A stretch of 14,839 nt of DNA from Planctomycetota bacterium (GTDB lineage Bacteria > Planctomycetota > Phycisphaerae > Sedimentisphaerales > Anaerohalosphaeraceae). The notes under the pieces were generated by a model. The model was given only the letters and a program-made list of their open reading frames with translations, searched no databases and had not been told where the DNA came from. A program made the position numbers and the translations under genes. Positions 1 to 7,611 of the stretch are shown piece by piece. Every line of letters starts with the position of its first letter. Position 1 is the first letter of the stretch. The stretch spans positions 1 through 14,839 of the forward strand of contig JAAYQH010000217.1 of assembly GCA_012519365.1 (NCBI GenBank), in the 5' to 3' direction.

Positions 1-1566
1 ATCTGGGGATGGCTGCCGGCGTTGCTGTGGGTGACGATCGGCTGTGTCCTGATGGGGGCAGTGCATGACTTCGGCACGCTGGTCGTCTCGCTGCGTAATG
101 AGGGTAAGAGCGTTTCCGAGATCGCCGCACGGTACATCAATCCGAGGGTGCGTCTGATCTTTTTTCTGATCGTTTTCTTCGCCCTTCTGATTATTATTGC
201 CATTTTCGGCATCGTCATTGCGACGGTCTTTAAGCTTTACCCTCAGTCGGTCGCGGCGGTCTGGCTGCAAATCCCCATTGCCATTGGCCTAGGCTGGATG
301 GTCTATAAGAAAAACACCAACGTTCTGCTGGCCACGGTCATCGCCGTTGTTCTTATGTACGGCGCGGTAGCGCTGGGGGCCTGGAACGAGCAGGCCGGGC
401 TTTTCCCCACGCAATTTCCCGAAACAGGGGCGATCCCCCCCACCGGGATGTGGATGATACTGCTGCTGATTTACGCGTTCTTTGCGTCTACCCTGCCGGT
501 GACGATGCTGCTTCAGCCGCGCGATTACATCAACGCCTGGCAGTTGTTTATTATCATGGCGATGCTGGCTGCCGGCATAACCGTCACGGCCTTCACCCGG
601 CCGGAGTTTGAACTGATTGCTCCGGCCATCCACACCGCCGGCGCCGATGCCCCGCCGTTAGTGCCGATGATGTTTGTAATTATCGCTTGCGGCGCCATCA
701 GCGGCTTCCATTCGCTTGTGGCCAGCGGCACCAGCACCAAACAATTGGCCAGGGAACCGGATGCCCAATTTGTTGGCTATGGCTCCATGCTGGTTGAAGG
801 GGGCCTGGCGGTTCTGGTGATCTTGTGCATTGCCGGCGGGCTGAGCCTGGGCATCGGGCAAATGGACGGACAGCAGGCCTGGCAGTATTATTACAGTTCG
901 TGGATGGGTGAAAAGGGACTGGGCGACAATCTGGCGCCGGTTATCAGCGGTGCAACCAATGTGATGGCTTCACTGGGCATCCCGCAAACTCTTGGCTTTG
1001 CGTTGATGGGTGTATTCGTGGCCTCATTTGCCGGCACTACGCTTGATACGGCTGTCAGGCTGCAACGCTATGTCATCGGCGAATTGGCGGAGGATTGCAA
1101 AGTGCCTGCGCTGACAAATCGCTGGACGGCGACCACCGTGGCGGTCGTTTCGGCCGCGGCGCTGGCCTTTATCAAAACCGAAGGCGGGCATCTCTCGTTC
1201 GGGGCCGACGCCACCGGTGCCAAGGTGTTGTGGCCGTTGTTCGGCACCGTCAATCAGTTGTTGGCGGCGCTGGCCCTGCTGGTAGTTACGATGTACCTCA
1301 GACGCAAAGGCGGACTGGGTTATTGGGTAACCGCCCTTCCCTGTCTGGCGATGATTGTGTTGACCGGCTGGGCAATGCTCCTTAATGAAATCGACTACCT
1401 CCATAAGCAAAATCACCTGTTGGCCTTAGTCGGAGGTATTGTATTGGTCCTGGCGGCGTGGATGACCGTAGAGACTGTCATAGTATTCTGTAAAAAGCAA
1501 ACAGTCCCCGCCTCATCGTCCGATCGCCCGATTGCCGGTGACGGCGGCAAACCCGCCTCGGCTTGA
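1..1566 (+). CDS. cstA: Carbon starvation protein CstA family transporter, 5' end missing
   Basis: Polytopic inner-membrane protein of the CstA family, whose studied members take up pyruvate or peptides when carbon is scarce. The reading frame is open from base 1, so the N-terminus (probably around 90-100 residues, judged from family alignments I remember) lies outside the window; 521 codons are present. Visible family marks are GAVHDF at bases 55-72, a GTTLDTAVRLQRY segment near base 1035, and WPLFGTVNQLLA at 1231-1266. About ten hydrophobic segments follow one another, and the last 20 residues are a polar cytoplasmic-type tail. The total is shorter than the roughly 700-residue E. coli CstA and closer to the shorter forms common outside enterobacteria. 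Its TGA directly abuts the stop codon of the convergent cdaR. Family assignment is firm; the substrate cannot be read from sequence. Confidence 0.93.
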   Translation: MWGWLPALLWVTIGCVLMGAVHDFGTLVVSLRNEGKSVSEIAARYINPRVRLIFFLIVFFALLIIIAIFGIVIATVFKLYPQSVAAVWLQIPIAIGLGWMVYKKNTNVLLATVIAVVLMYGAVALGAWNEQAGLFPTQFPETGAIPPTGMWMILLLIYAFFASTLPVTMLLQPRDYINAWQLFIIMAMLAAGITVTAFTRPEFELIAPAIHTAGADAPPLVPMMFVIIACGAISGFHSLVASGTSTKQLAREPDAQFVGYGSMLVEGGLAVLVILCIAGGLSLGIGQMDGQQAWQYYYSSWMGEKGLGDNLAPVISGATNVMASLGIPQTLGFALMGVFVASFAGTTLDTAVRLQRYVIGELAEDCKVPALTNRWTATTVAVVSAAALAFIKTEGGHLSFGADATGAKVLWPLFGTVNQLLAALALLVVTMYLRRKGGLGYWVTALPCLAMIVLTGWAMLLNEIDYLHKQNHLLALVGGIVLVLAAWMTVETVIVFCKKQTVPASSSDRPIAGDGGKPASA

Positions 1567-2586
1567 TCAGCCGCCTGTAGAGGACGGTGTCAGGGGAACC
1601 AGCTTAATCACTGCGGTTTTGGGAGCTGTAGCCTCGATCTGGTTTTTGCGGACGAATTCCCGCGGGAAGTTAAAGATGACCTCGCGCGGCGGGATCTCGC
1701 CCAGCGCGGCATCTTCCTCGCGAATTTCGATCAGCAAATGGTATCGCATCCGCCGATACGCCTCATAAGCTTCCTCGGTTGCGCGAATGTGAATGGTTCG
1801 CAGGTCGCTTTCATTTTCAATTTGAACACGAAATCGCGACGGAATGGTTGAAGTGCGACTGTAGATAAAGCCGATGCTTTGCGGCTGAAACGGATATTCG
1901 TTGAGCAGCTCGGTGGTCGGCAGCGAAATGCGCACCTCCTGGTCGGCAAAACGCCGCGGACCGGTCGGCCCCAAATCTACATACGGCCGCTGGCGAATCG
2001 GATTTTGCCGAGCTGCGGCGATCTGCTGAGCGGTCAGACGAATGTAGGCCGGGCCCGTATAATCCGGTCGCACATACATTTGAACCTGGCCGGGCTGGAC
2101 GTCAGCCGCCGCCAGCGGGGAGCCATTTTCATCTACACACTGAACGACCAATTGTTTCGGCACCAACACCTCCACATTGACCGTTACCCGCGGTGGCTCG
2201 CAGGCCTCAAGGGTCAATGCCAGCTCACGCGCGGTGGGACTTTGCCGAATAAAATCCATCAAATCCAGGCTGTACGTGCCTGTTGAGGTATGGCCGTAAT
2301 CCTGCGGCATATAATAATAGACCAGCTTTTCCTGAAGCGGATCCATGTGGGCTGTCCGGTATCGCCGTTCGATCTGACTGACTTTTGTGGGGGGGCCCTT
2401 GAATGTCAGCTTGACGGGAAAAGAACTCTGCCCTTCAAACTGCACGAGGTACTCTGGCCCGGCTGCCGGCGATACTTCGATCGTCACCCACAGCGAAATC
2501 TGTCGCTCAACGGACAAATACGCCCATGTCCAGATCAGCAGGGTTAAAAAGATAACCGCCGCGAATTTTTGGACTTTGCCGGCCAT
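1567..2586 (-). CDS. cdaR: CdaR / YbbR-like regulator of diadenylate cyclase
   Basis: 339-residue YbbR-domain protein, the usual partner of the membrane diadenylate cyclase CdaA. It starts with a short basic end and one membrane helix (residues about 8-25), after which the rest should be extracytoplasmic and made of beta-rich YbbR repeats. In firmicutes CdaR binds CdaA and modulates cyclic-di-AMP synthesis. Assignment rests on the N-terminal anchor, the beta-strand-rich repeats and above all its position: it starts only two bases after the cdaA stop, so the two are probably translationally coupled. The Shine-Dalgarno AAGGA (2600-2596) lies in the last codons of cdaA. The firmicute operon continues with glmM; here nothing follows, since cdaR ends at 1567 against cstA. 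YbbR proteins diverge greatly, so the domain call is good but the details of regulation are inferred. Confidence 0.85.
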   Translation of the reverse strand: MAGKVQKFAAVIFLTLLIWTWAYLSVERQISLWVTIEVSPAAGPEYLVQFEGQSSFPVKLTFKGPPTKVSQIERRYRTAHMDPLQEKLVYYYMPQDYGHTSTGTYSLDLMDFIRQSPTARELALTLEACEPPRVTVNVEVLVPKQLVVQCVDENGSPLAAADVQPGQVQMYVRPDYTGPAYIRLTAQQIAAARQNPIRQRPYVDLGPTGPRRFADQEVRISLPTTELLNEYPFQPQSIGFIYSRTSTIPSRFRVQIENESDLRTIHIRATEEAYEAYRRMRYHLLIEIREEDAALGEIPPREVIFNFPREFVRKNQIEATAPKTAVIKLVPLTPSSTGG

Positions 2587-2588
2587 TG

Positions 2589-3452
2589 TCAGGAGTCCTT
2601 AACCACACTGTCAGGCTCATTGTCTTCTTGAAGTTTGCCGAGTTTTTCGAGAATTGGTGTGGTTTCCACCACCGCCGTAGTCAGGTGACGTCGCAGTTGG
2701 GCCTCGGAAACATTGCGAATCAGCGACCCGTTCATCGCCAGCGACACGATACCGGTTTCTTCACTGACCACAATAACAATCGCATCGGAACTGCTGGAAA
2801 GGCCTACAGCCGCTCGATGACGCGAACCTAACTGTCTGCCGGGCATGGCCTCGCTCTCGGCCAGCGGCAGTTGCACCCGCGCGGCCACAATGCGGTCCCC
2901 CTGAACCACCATGGCCATATCGTGCAAGGGCGTACCTTCGTAAAAAATCGTCTCTATCAGCTCGGCGGTGACCCGACCGTCGATCCGCACACCGGTTTCA
3001 ATGAATTCGCCCAGGCCGACCTGTTGAGGAATCACAATAATTGCCCCCGTACGGGTCGCCGCCATATGGCTGACGGCGGTAATGATTTGTTCGACACTCC
3101 GGCTTAATTGAAGCAGTGAACTGGAGCGGAAAAGGCGTGCCTGGCCAATGCGAATCAAAGCCCGCCGAATCTCCGGCTGAAAAGCGGTAACCCCAATAAT
3201 GAGGATGGCTATCAGAAATCCATTATACAGATAGGCGATCCGGTCCATTCCAAACTTCTTGACCACCAGATTTAACAGTAAGGAACCGACCACCAGGATA
3301 AAAATCATTCCCCGAAACAGACGCTCGCCTCGGGTCCCCTCCAGAAAATTCACAACCGTGTAAACAAACACCCCAATTAACAGCAACTCGGCCAGAACGA
3401 TCAAGCGTTCATTGAAGTCAATGCGTAGTATATAGTCAAGAATCGCATTCAA
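2589..3452 (-). CDS. cdaA: Membrane diadenylate cyclase CdaA, with altered DGA motif
   Basis: 287-residue CdaA-type (DacA) diadenylate cyclase, which joins two ATP to make cyclic di-AMP at the inner membrane. Three N-terminal membrane helices (about residues 15-38, 46-64, 74-91) are followed by the DAC domain (about 105-245). The domain shows TGAIIVI, IETGVRID, TPLHD, the RHR motif at 211-213 preceded by GS instead of the usual GT, and SEETG at 230-234. The catalytic DGA motif reads D178-M179-A180: the metal-binding Asp is kept but the Gly is Met, codon ATG. The start is TTG at 3452, with AGGA nine bases upstream; the nearby ATG at 3448 and the GTG upstream are out of frame, and the next in-frame Met would lose the first helix. 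It lies 74 bases downstream of the small lipoprotein and two bases upstream of cdaR. The family call is very secure; activity with DMA is not established. Confidence 0.95.
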   Translation of the reverse strand: MNAILDYILRIDFNERLIVLAELLLIGVFVYTVVNFLEGTRGERLFRGMIFILVVGSLLLNLVVKKFGMDRIAYLYNGFLIAILIIGVTAFQPEIRRALIRIGQARLFRSSSLLQLSRSVEQIITAVSHMAATRTGAIIVIPQQVGLGEFIETGVRIDGRVTAELIETIFYEGTPLHDMAMVVQGDRIVAARVQLPLAESEAMPGRQLGSRHRAAVGLSSSSDAIVIVVSEETGIVSLAMNGSLIRNVSEAQLRRHLTTAVVETTPILEKLGKLQEDNEPDSVVKDS

Positions 3453-3526
3453 AAACGCACGTCCTATCTGAATCTGTTACCGGCTGTTGTTACGACCTGC
3501 ACGCACCACGCCTAAAAGCAGGCTGT

Positions 3527-3739
3527 TTATCGGATAATGTGCTCACTTAAACGCGATGGCCTGTCAAGAAGGAAAATTTCATCCAAATCGTCCTGAATCT
3601 GCCACATGTTGTTCTGCGTCGCCCGCTCGTGTTTTCGTTTGACTTCCGCCTTTGTCATCCCCGGCGAACTGCATCCTGCCAGGTACACCGCGAGGACCGC
3701 AACCAAAGCGACAGCCAACCATCCGCTATTCTTTTTCAT
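3527..3739 (-). CDS. Small lipoprotein of unknown function upstream of cdaA
   Basis: A 70-residue predicted lipoprotein. The sequence starts MKKNSGW, continues with a hydrophobic stretch rich in A, V and L, and ends in the lipobox LAGC, after which a mature part of about 48 residues begins with CSSPG. The mature part is charged (KAEVKRKHERATQNN) and ends LLDRPSRLSEHIIR, a tail I associate, uncertainly, with small planctomycete lipoproteins. I do not recognise a function. I chose ATG 3739 because AAGGA lies ten bases upstream and because a longer start at 3823 would sit inside the -35 element of the promoter. ATG 3745 (AAGGA at four bases) and ATG 3781 (GGGAGG at five bases, but overlapping the predicted transcription start) remain possible. 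It is the first gene of the probable lipoprotein-cdaA-cdaR operon. Confidence 0.7.
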   Translation of the reverse strand: MKKNSGWLAVALVAVLAVYLAGCSSPGMTKAEVKRKHERATQNNMWQIQDDLDEIFLLDRPSRLSEHIIR

Positions 3740-3794
3740 AGCCATCATATCCTTGCAAGAATAATGCCAAAAAATGCCCATTGAAGCCTCCCAA

Positions 3795-3823
3795 AGTGTA
3801 TCACATCGTGAAAAAACTGTCAA
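3795..3823 (-). promoter_or_regulatory. Sigma-70 promoter of the lipoprotein-cdaA-cdaR operon
   Basis: Read on the minus strand, a perfect TTGACA (3823-3818) is followed after 17 bases by TACACT (3800-3795). This is one of the two best promoters in the window. Transcription would start near 3788 and give a leader of roughly 40-50 bases before the lipoprotein start codon. Its -35 overlaps the end of the palindrome at 3821-3853. Confidence 0.75.
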
Positions 3824-3853
3824 TTTTTAATTCTGAATTCGAATTCAAAATTG
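3821..3853. repeat. Imperfect palindrome in the divergent control region
   Basis: Arms CAATTTTTAATTC (3821-3833) and GAATTCAAAATTG (3841-3853) are complementary at 12 of 13 positions, with a seven-base centre; the centre and right arm form two abutting GAATTC sites. The site overlaps the -35 of the cdaA operon promoter and lies about 30 bases upstream of the -35 of the ABC-F promoter. It could be an operator for either or both; no matching regulator is evident nearby. Confidence 0.5.
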
Positions 3854-3882
3854 TGATGCTCGCATCGGCTGCTGAAAAATGA

Positions 3883-3911
3883 TTGCATCTGGCAAGGGGG
3901 TTTTTTATACT
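3883..3911 (+). promoter_or_regulatory. Sigma-70 promoter of the ABC-F gene
   Basis: TTGCAT (3883-3888) and TATACT (3906-3911) are separated by exactly 17 bases. The -10 matches the consensus at five of six positions, the -35 at three. The predicted start near 3918 would leave a leader of about 40 bases before ATG 3959. Confidence 0.6.
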
Positions 3912-3958
3912 TCCGAACTGTTTTATTATGCCACAACTTAAGAGAAGATAACAGACAT

Positions 3959-5908
3959 ATGTCAATCGCGGTATTTCAGGATATTCACAAGGCATTCGGC
4001 CCGGATGTGGTCTTTTCCGGGCTGAATCTGCATTTATACGCCGGGCAGAAAGTCGGGCTAATCGGGCCCAACGGTAGCGGCAAAACCACCTTATTAAAGA
4101 TGATCCTTGGTACAGAAACACCAGATGCCGGGACAGTAACGCTTGCCTCTTCCCTTAAAATTGGTTATTTGCCGCAGGAACCAACGTTTGACGGGCAAAA
4201 AACCGTGCTCGAAGAGATGCACGACGGCATGGGCGAGACGTTGAGGATGGTGCGGCGAATCGAACATCTGGCCGAGCAAATGGCTCATGCGGACAAGGCA
4301 ACCCTTTCGGCGGTGATGAATGAATACGACCACTTGTGCCATGCGTTTGAACTGGCCGGCGGGTACGGCTACGAGGCCAGGATCAAAAGTACACTGGCAG
4401 GGTTGGGGTTCGGTCCGGAATTGTATGATACAAAAACCTCCGCCTTAAGCGGCGGGCAGGTGTCCCGGCTGGGATTGGCCAAGGTGCTTGTGCAGAACAC
4501 CAACTGTCTGTTGCTTGATGAGCCGACCAACCACCTTGATCTGCAGGCGACCTCTTGGCTGGAAGGTTATCTTCGGGCCTACGAGGGAGCCGTCCTTTTA
4601 ATCAGCCACGACCGATATTTGCTGGATCGCGTCGCTGAAAAAATTGTCGAATTGGACCGTCACGCCGCCCGCGTGTGGAAGGGCAACTACAGCCGTTTTC
4701 TGGCCACCAAAGAAGCGGTAAGCCTTGCCCAAGAAAGAGAATATAAAAAACGCGCGGAAATGGTTGAACGCACGCTGGACTTTATTGCACGCAACAAAGA
4801 CCAAGAAGGGATGCGCAAAACCGCCCGCGGCCGGAAGACGCGACTGAATCGGTTGCTAAAGGAAAATCCCAATTTTCTCCAAAAAAACACCAAAAACAAG
4901 ACTATTAATTTTTCGTTTGCTGAATCACAATCAAAAACAGATCTTGTTTTGCGTGTTGAAAACATTAGCAAACGTTTTGACGGGCTGAGTCTATTTGAAA
5001 TTCTGTCTTTTGAATTAACCCATGGCCAACGGTTGGGCATCACCGGCCCCAATGGAACGGGCAAAACCACCTTGCTGCGTCTTATTCTCGGCCAACTTGC
5101 CCCGGACAGCGGATCGGTCCGACTGGCCGGCTCGATTAGAGTGGGCTATCTTGATCAGCATGCCATGAGTCTGAATGTGGATAACACCGTGCTGGATGAG
5201 GCGCGAACCGCCCGACCGGAACTGTTGCCGGAGGCGATTCGCTCCCGTTTAGGGGCGTTTTTGTTCACCGGTGAGGAGGCCTTTAAACGAGTCGGCGATC
5301 TGAGCGGCGGCCAACAAAGTCGCCTGATGCTCTGTAAATTGGTACTGAAAGAGCCGGATTTGCTGATTCTGGATGAACCAACCAACCATCTGGATATTCC
5401 GAGCCGTGAATTATTGGAACAAGCCCTTCAAGATTACAACGGCACGATGATTGCCGTCAGCCATGACCGGTATTTTCTCGACCAAGTCGCTGAAGAATTA
5501 CTGGTTATTGGTGTGGACTGCAATGGACAAAAACAGATGGGCGAGGTTAAATTTATCCCTCGTGCGTTTCCTGAAAGTGATGGTATATACAGCACTTATG
5601 TGCAAACGCTCGAGGCGCGAAAAGGCACTGCTGTTCAGCGAAATACGGGACCTAAACCCTCACCAATACCCTCAAAACCCAAAAATGCCGCACCGGAACA
5701 TCTTAAGAGGTTTAACAAATACACACTTGAACAAATGGAACAGACTATCGCCGCGCTGGAGGAAAAACAGGAGCAACTCCATGACCGATTCGGCGATCAA
5801 GACGTCTATCAGAACCCTGAACGGCTTACGGCCTTAAATCAGGAACTGAATACGCTTAAAAAAGAGTTGGCCTTGTGGTATGAGGCTTGGGAATGCAGAT
5901 TAGGATAA
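3959..5908 (+). CDS. ABC-F family ATPase, Uup-like, with C-terminal coiled coil
   Basis: 649-residue soluble protein with two ABC ATPase domains and no membrane segments. ABC-F proteins bind the ribosome near the E site and relieve translation stalls or confer antibiotic protection; they are not transporters. Domain 1 has Walker A GPNGSGKT (36-43), signature LSGGQ (163-167), Walker B with DEPTNHLD (D187-E188) and the switch histidine in ISHDRY. A linker of about 85 residues (roughly 240-325), rich in K and R, is the expected P-site tRNA interaction motif. Domain 2 has GPNGTGKT (363-370), LSGGQ (448-452), D472-E473 and VSHDRY. Residues about 580-645 are highly charged and predict a coiled coil, as in Uup. 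All catalytic residues are intact. The Shine-Dalgarno is poor (GAAG about 11 bases before ATG 3959). Uup is the closest named relative, but I would not assign a specific subfamily. Confidence 0.93.
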   Translation: MSIAVFQDIHKAFGPDVVFSGLNLHLYAGQKVGLIGPNGSGKTTLLKMILGTETPDAGTVTLASSLKIGYLPQEPTFDGQKTVLEEMHDGMGETLRMVRRIEHLAEQMAHADKATLSAVMNEYDHLCHAFELAGGYGYEARIKSTLAGLGFGPELYDTKTSALSGGQVSRLGLAKVLVQNTNCLLLDEPTNHLDLQATSWLEGYLRAYEGAVLLISHDRYLLDRVAEKIVELDRHAARVWKGNYSRFLATKEAVSLAQEREYKKRAEMVERTLDFIARNKDQEGMRKTARGRKTRLNRLLKENPNFLQKNTKNKTINFSFAESQSKTDLVLRVENISKRFDGLSLFEILSFELTHGQRLGITGPNGTGKTTLLRLILGQLAPDSGSVRLAGSIRVGYLDQHAMSLNVDNTVLDEARTARPELLPEAIRSRLGAFLFTGEEAFKRVGDLSGGQQSRLMLCKLVLKEPDLLILDEPTNHLDIPSRELLEQALQDYNGTMIAVSHDRYFLDQVAEELLVIGVDCNGQKQMGEVKFIPRAFPESDGIYSTYVQTLEARKGTAVQRNTGPKPSPIPSKPKNAAPEHLKRFNKYTLEQMEQTIAALEEKQEQLHDRFGDQDVYQNPERLTALNQELNTLKKELALWYEAWECRLG

Positions 5909-6108
5909 AGCCTATACTTTACCTTGCAAAATAACATTTGGGTTTTTAATGCTGTTATCAAGGTGTCAGGGTGTTATATTTTATGTTGAAAACCTGTTAA
6001 TAACTCTGTGAGGCCTGTTGTCTAAAATGTTAAAAAACAGCCTTTTCAGTACTAATATCCGTGCTTTAACAGGCCATCCTATCCTTTCCACACAGCGTTT
6101 CTCACACC

Positions 6109-6117
6109 TTATGCACA
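6109..6117 (+). promoter_or_regulatory. DnaA-box-like site TTATGCACA
   Basis: Exact fit to TTWTNCACA and one base from the strong box TTATCCACA. A second weaker box lies 17 bases upstream (6084-6092). A single nine-mer of this degeneracy can arise by chance; the position before dnaN is what gives it weight. Confidence 0.45.
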
Positions 6118-6298
6118 CCCCTTAAGCGAATTTTTGGGGCATAACTGTTTCTTAGAAGCCATGTTACAACAAGAAGGCATAGTTTGCTCACAATTTCACG
6201 GGGCATAAGATTAATACAACTAATTTTTTTCTTTTATTCATTTTAGTTTTCTTTTTACGGCCGCACAGGAAAACGCCCAGCGAAGGGCAACTCTCGGA

Positions 6299-6307
6299 TG
6301 TGCAAAA
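6299..6307 (-). promoter_or_regulatory. DnaA-box-like site TTTTGCACA
   Basis: The plus strand reads TGTGCAAAA, the reverse complement of a consensus-fitting box, in opposite orientation to the box at 6109 and on the other side of the T-rich run. It could serve origin function or DnaA control of dnaN. Confidence 0.4.
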
Positions 6308-6334
6308 TATCGGCTGAGAGGATATAAAAAAGCC

Positions 6335-6363
6335 TTTTCAAATGCTATCAAGTAGGGTAAACT
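6335..6363 (+). promoter_or_regulatory. Possible promoter of dnaN
   Basis: TTTTCA (6335-6340), 17 bases, then TAAACT (6358-6363); each hexamer matches the consensus at four positions. It would start transcription about 65 bases before dnaN. Other weak matches exist upstream (for example TTGCTC near 6184), so this is only the best-spaced candidate. Confidence 0.3.
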
Positions 6364-6436
6364 AAAGGTTTGACTATGGATGAGAAATCCCGAGTACAGA
6401 GCGTAACAGACAAGGTTTAACCAAACGAGGGACGCT

Positions 6437-7534
6437 ATGAAAGTAAAATTCATTCGAGCGGTGCTGCAGGAGGCCCTGGGACCGGTCACGAGTATTGTAC
6501 CGAGCCGTACCCCCAAGCCGATCCTTTATTGCCTGCGTGTAGCGACGGAGCAGAACGCGGTGCGTATCAGTGCGACCGATTTGGAAGTGGGCATTACCGC
6601 TTTGGTCAGCCAGGTTGAAGTGGCCGAGGAAGGGGACGTGGTTATCCCGGCCGATAAACTCAACGCGATTGTGCGCGAAAGTGTGGATGAGGTCATCGAA
6701 ATGCAGGCCGCCGAGTCTGCGGTGCATTTGATCGGGTCGGACAGTCGCTTTATGATTTACAGCCACGACCCGGCTCAATATCCGAAGGTTCCGGGCTTTG
6801 AGGGGCAGCCTGATCTTGAGATAAAGATGGATAAACTTCAGGAAGGCATCGAGCGGACGGTCTTTGCCGCGGCCAAGGAAAATACGCGATATGCCCTCAA
6901 TGGCGTTTTGTGGGAGCTGCAAGGCAAGAAGCTGGCATTAGTTGCTACAGATGGTCGCCGACTGTCTAAGGCGTTGATTCCGCTGGAAAGAGCGGTTTCG
7001 ATGCCGGATGGCCGCATCATTGTGCCGGCCAAGACGATGGCGATTCTGGATAAAATACCGTCGCAGGATGGAGCCACGGCGGGGATTCGGTTTATCGACA
7101 ACCAGATCGTTCTTCAATGCGGGGATGTGGTGGTCAGTTCGAACCTTCTCGAAGGCAATTTCCCGCGGTATGAGGACATTATCCCGAAAGATTATCAAAA
7201 GAAAGTCATACTGCCGACGGCCGCAACACTCAGTGCGGTTCGGCGTGCGGCTCTGCTGGCGACCGAAGACAGTAAGGGCGTCAAGTTGACGCTGGATAAA
7301 CAGTCGCTGGTGTTTTCCAGCCGCGCCCCCGAAACCGGCGATGCACATATTGATATGGCGGTGGAGTACGACGGCGAACCGATCGAAATCGGTTTTAACC
7401 CGCAATTTTTGATTGAGGCATTGCGCGTGATTCGCGGCAATGAGTTCGAATTACACCTGGGCCAGCCGGATCGTCCGGGCTTGATTAAGGATGGCACGAA
7501 TTTCTTGTACCTGGTTATGCCGGTTACGTTATAG
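6437..7534 (+). CDS. dnaN: DNA polymerase III beta subunit (sliding clamp)
   Basis: 365-residue beta clamp that encircles DNA as a dimer and tethers polymerase III and other clamp-binding proteins. It begins MKVKFIRAVLQEAL, includes the early segment ISATDLEVGI and the central RYALNGVLWEL-ATDGRRLSKA region of domain 2, and ends LYLVMPVTL, the conserved C-terminal clamp pattern (usually MPMRL-like). Length matches the usual 365-380 residues and three clamp domains. ATG 6437 follows GAGGGA by four bases. It is the first gene of the dnaN-dciA-gyrB block and is separated by 528 gene-free bases from the ABC-F gene. Most bacteria have dnaA immediately upstream; here it is missing. Confidence 0.97.
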   Translation: MKVKFIRAVLQEALGPVTSIVPSRTPKPILYCLRVATEQNAVRISATDLEVGITALVSQVEVAEEGDVVIPADKLNAIVRESVDEVIEMQAAESAVHLIGSDSRFMIYSHDPAQYPKVPGFEGQPDLEIKMDKLQEGIERTVFAAAKENTRYALNGVLWELQGKKLALVATDGRRLSKALIPLERAVSMPDGRIIVPAKTMAILDKIPSQDGATAGIRFIDNQIVLQCGDVVVSSNLLEGNFPRYEDIIPKDYQKKVILPTAATLSAVRRAALLATEDSKGVKLTLDKQSLVFSSRAPETGDAHIDMAVEYDGEPIEIGFNPQFLIEALRVIRGNEFELHLGQPDRPGLIKDGTNFLYLVMPVTL

Positions 7535-7611
7535 GGCCTGGCGTCAACCCATTAACAGCAACTCCATCACGGCGGGCAGGTCGCGGTTTTTGGAATGATT
7601 CGAGGGAACGG

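Larger units (their letters stand above)
5909..6436. other. Gene-free AT-rich stretch, candidate replication origin
   Basis: 528 bases without a credible gene between the ABC-F gene and dnaN. It holds two matches to the DnaA-box consensus TTWTNCACA: TTATGCACA at 6109-6117 and, on the minus strand, TTTTGCACA at 6307-6299. A weaker CTTTCCACA lies at 6084-6092. A T-rich run at about 6218-6256 could be an unwinding element. An inverted pair CCTGTTAA (5993-6000) and TTAACAGG (6066-6073) is separated by 65 bases. A position just upstream of dnaN is typical for bacterial oriC. The number of boxes is low, dnaA itself is absent, and I see no clear DnaA-trio, so the call is tentative. Confidence 0.4.

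Noticed and set aside
3781..3823. Longer start codons for the small lipoprotein
   Set aside because: 3823 is inside the -35 hexamer, and the GGGAGG site before 3781 overlaps the predicted transcription start; the signal-peptide start MKK at 3739 is more natural, though 3781 is not excluded.
6276..6289. GCCC-GGGC hairpin before dnaN
   Set aside because: Only four pairs with a six-base loop and no U-run; expected by chance.
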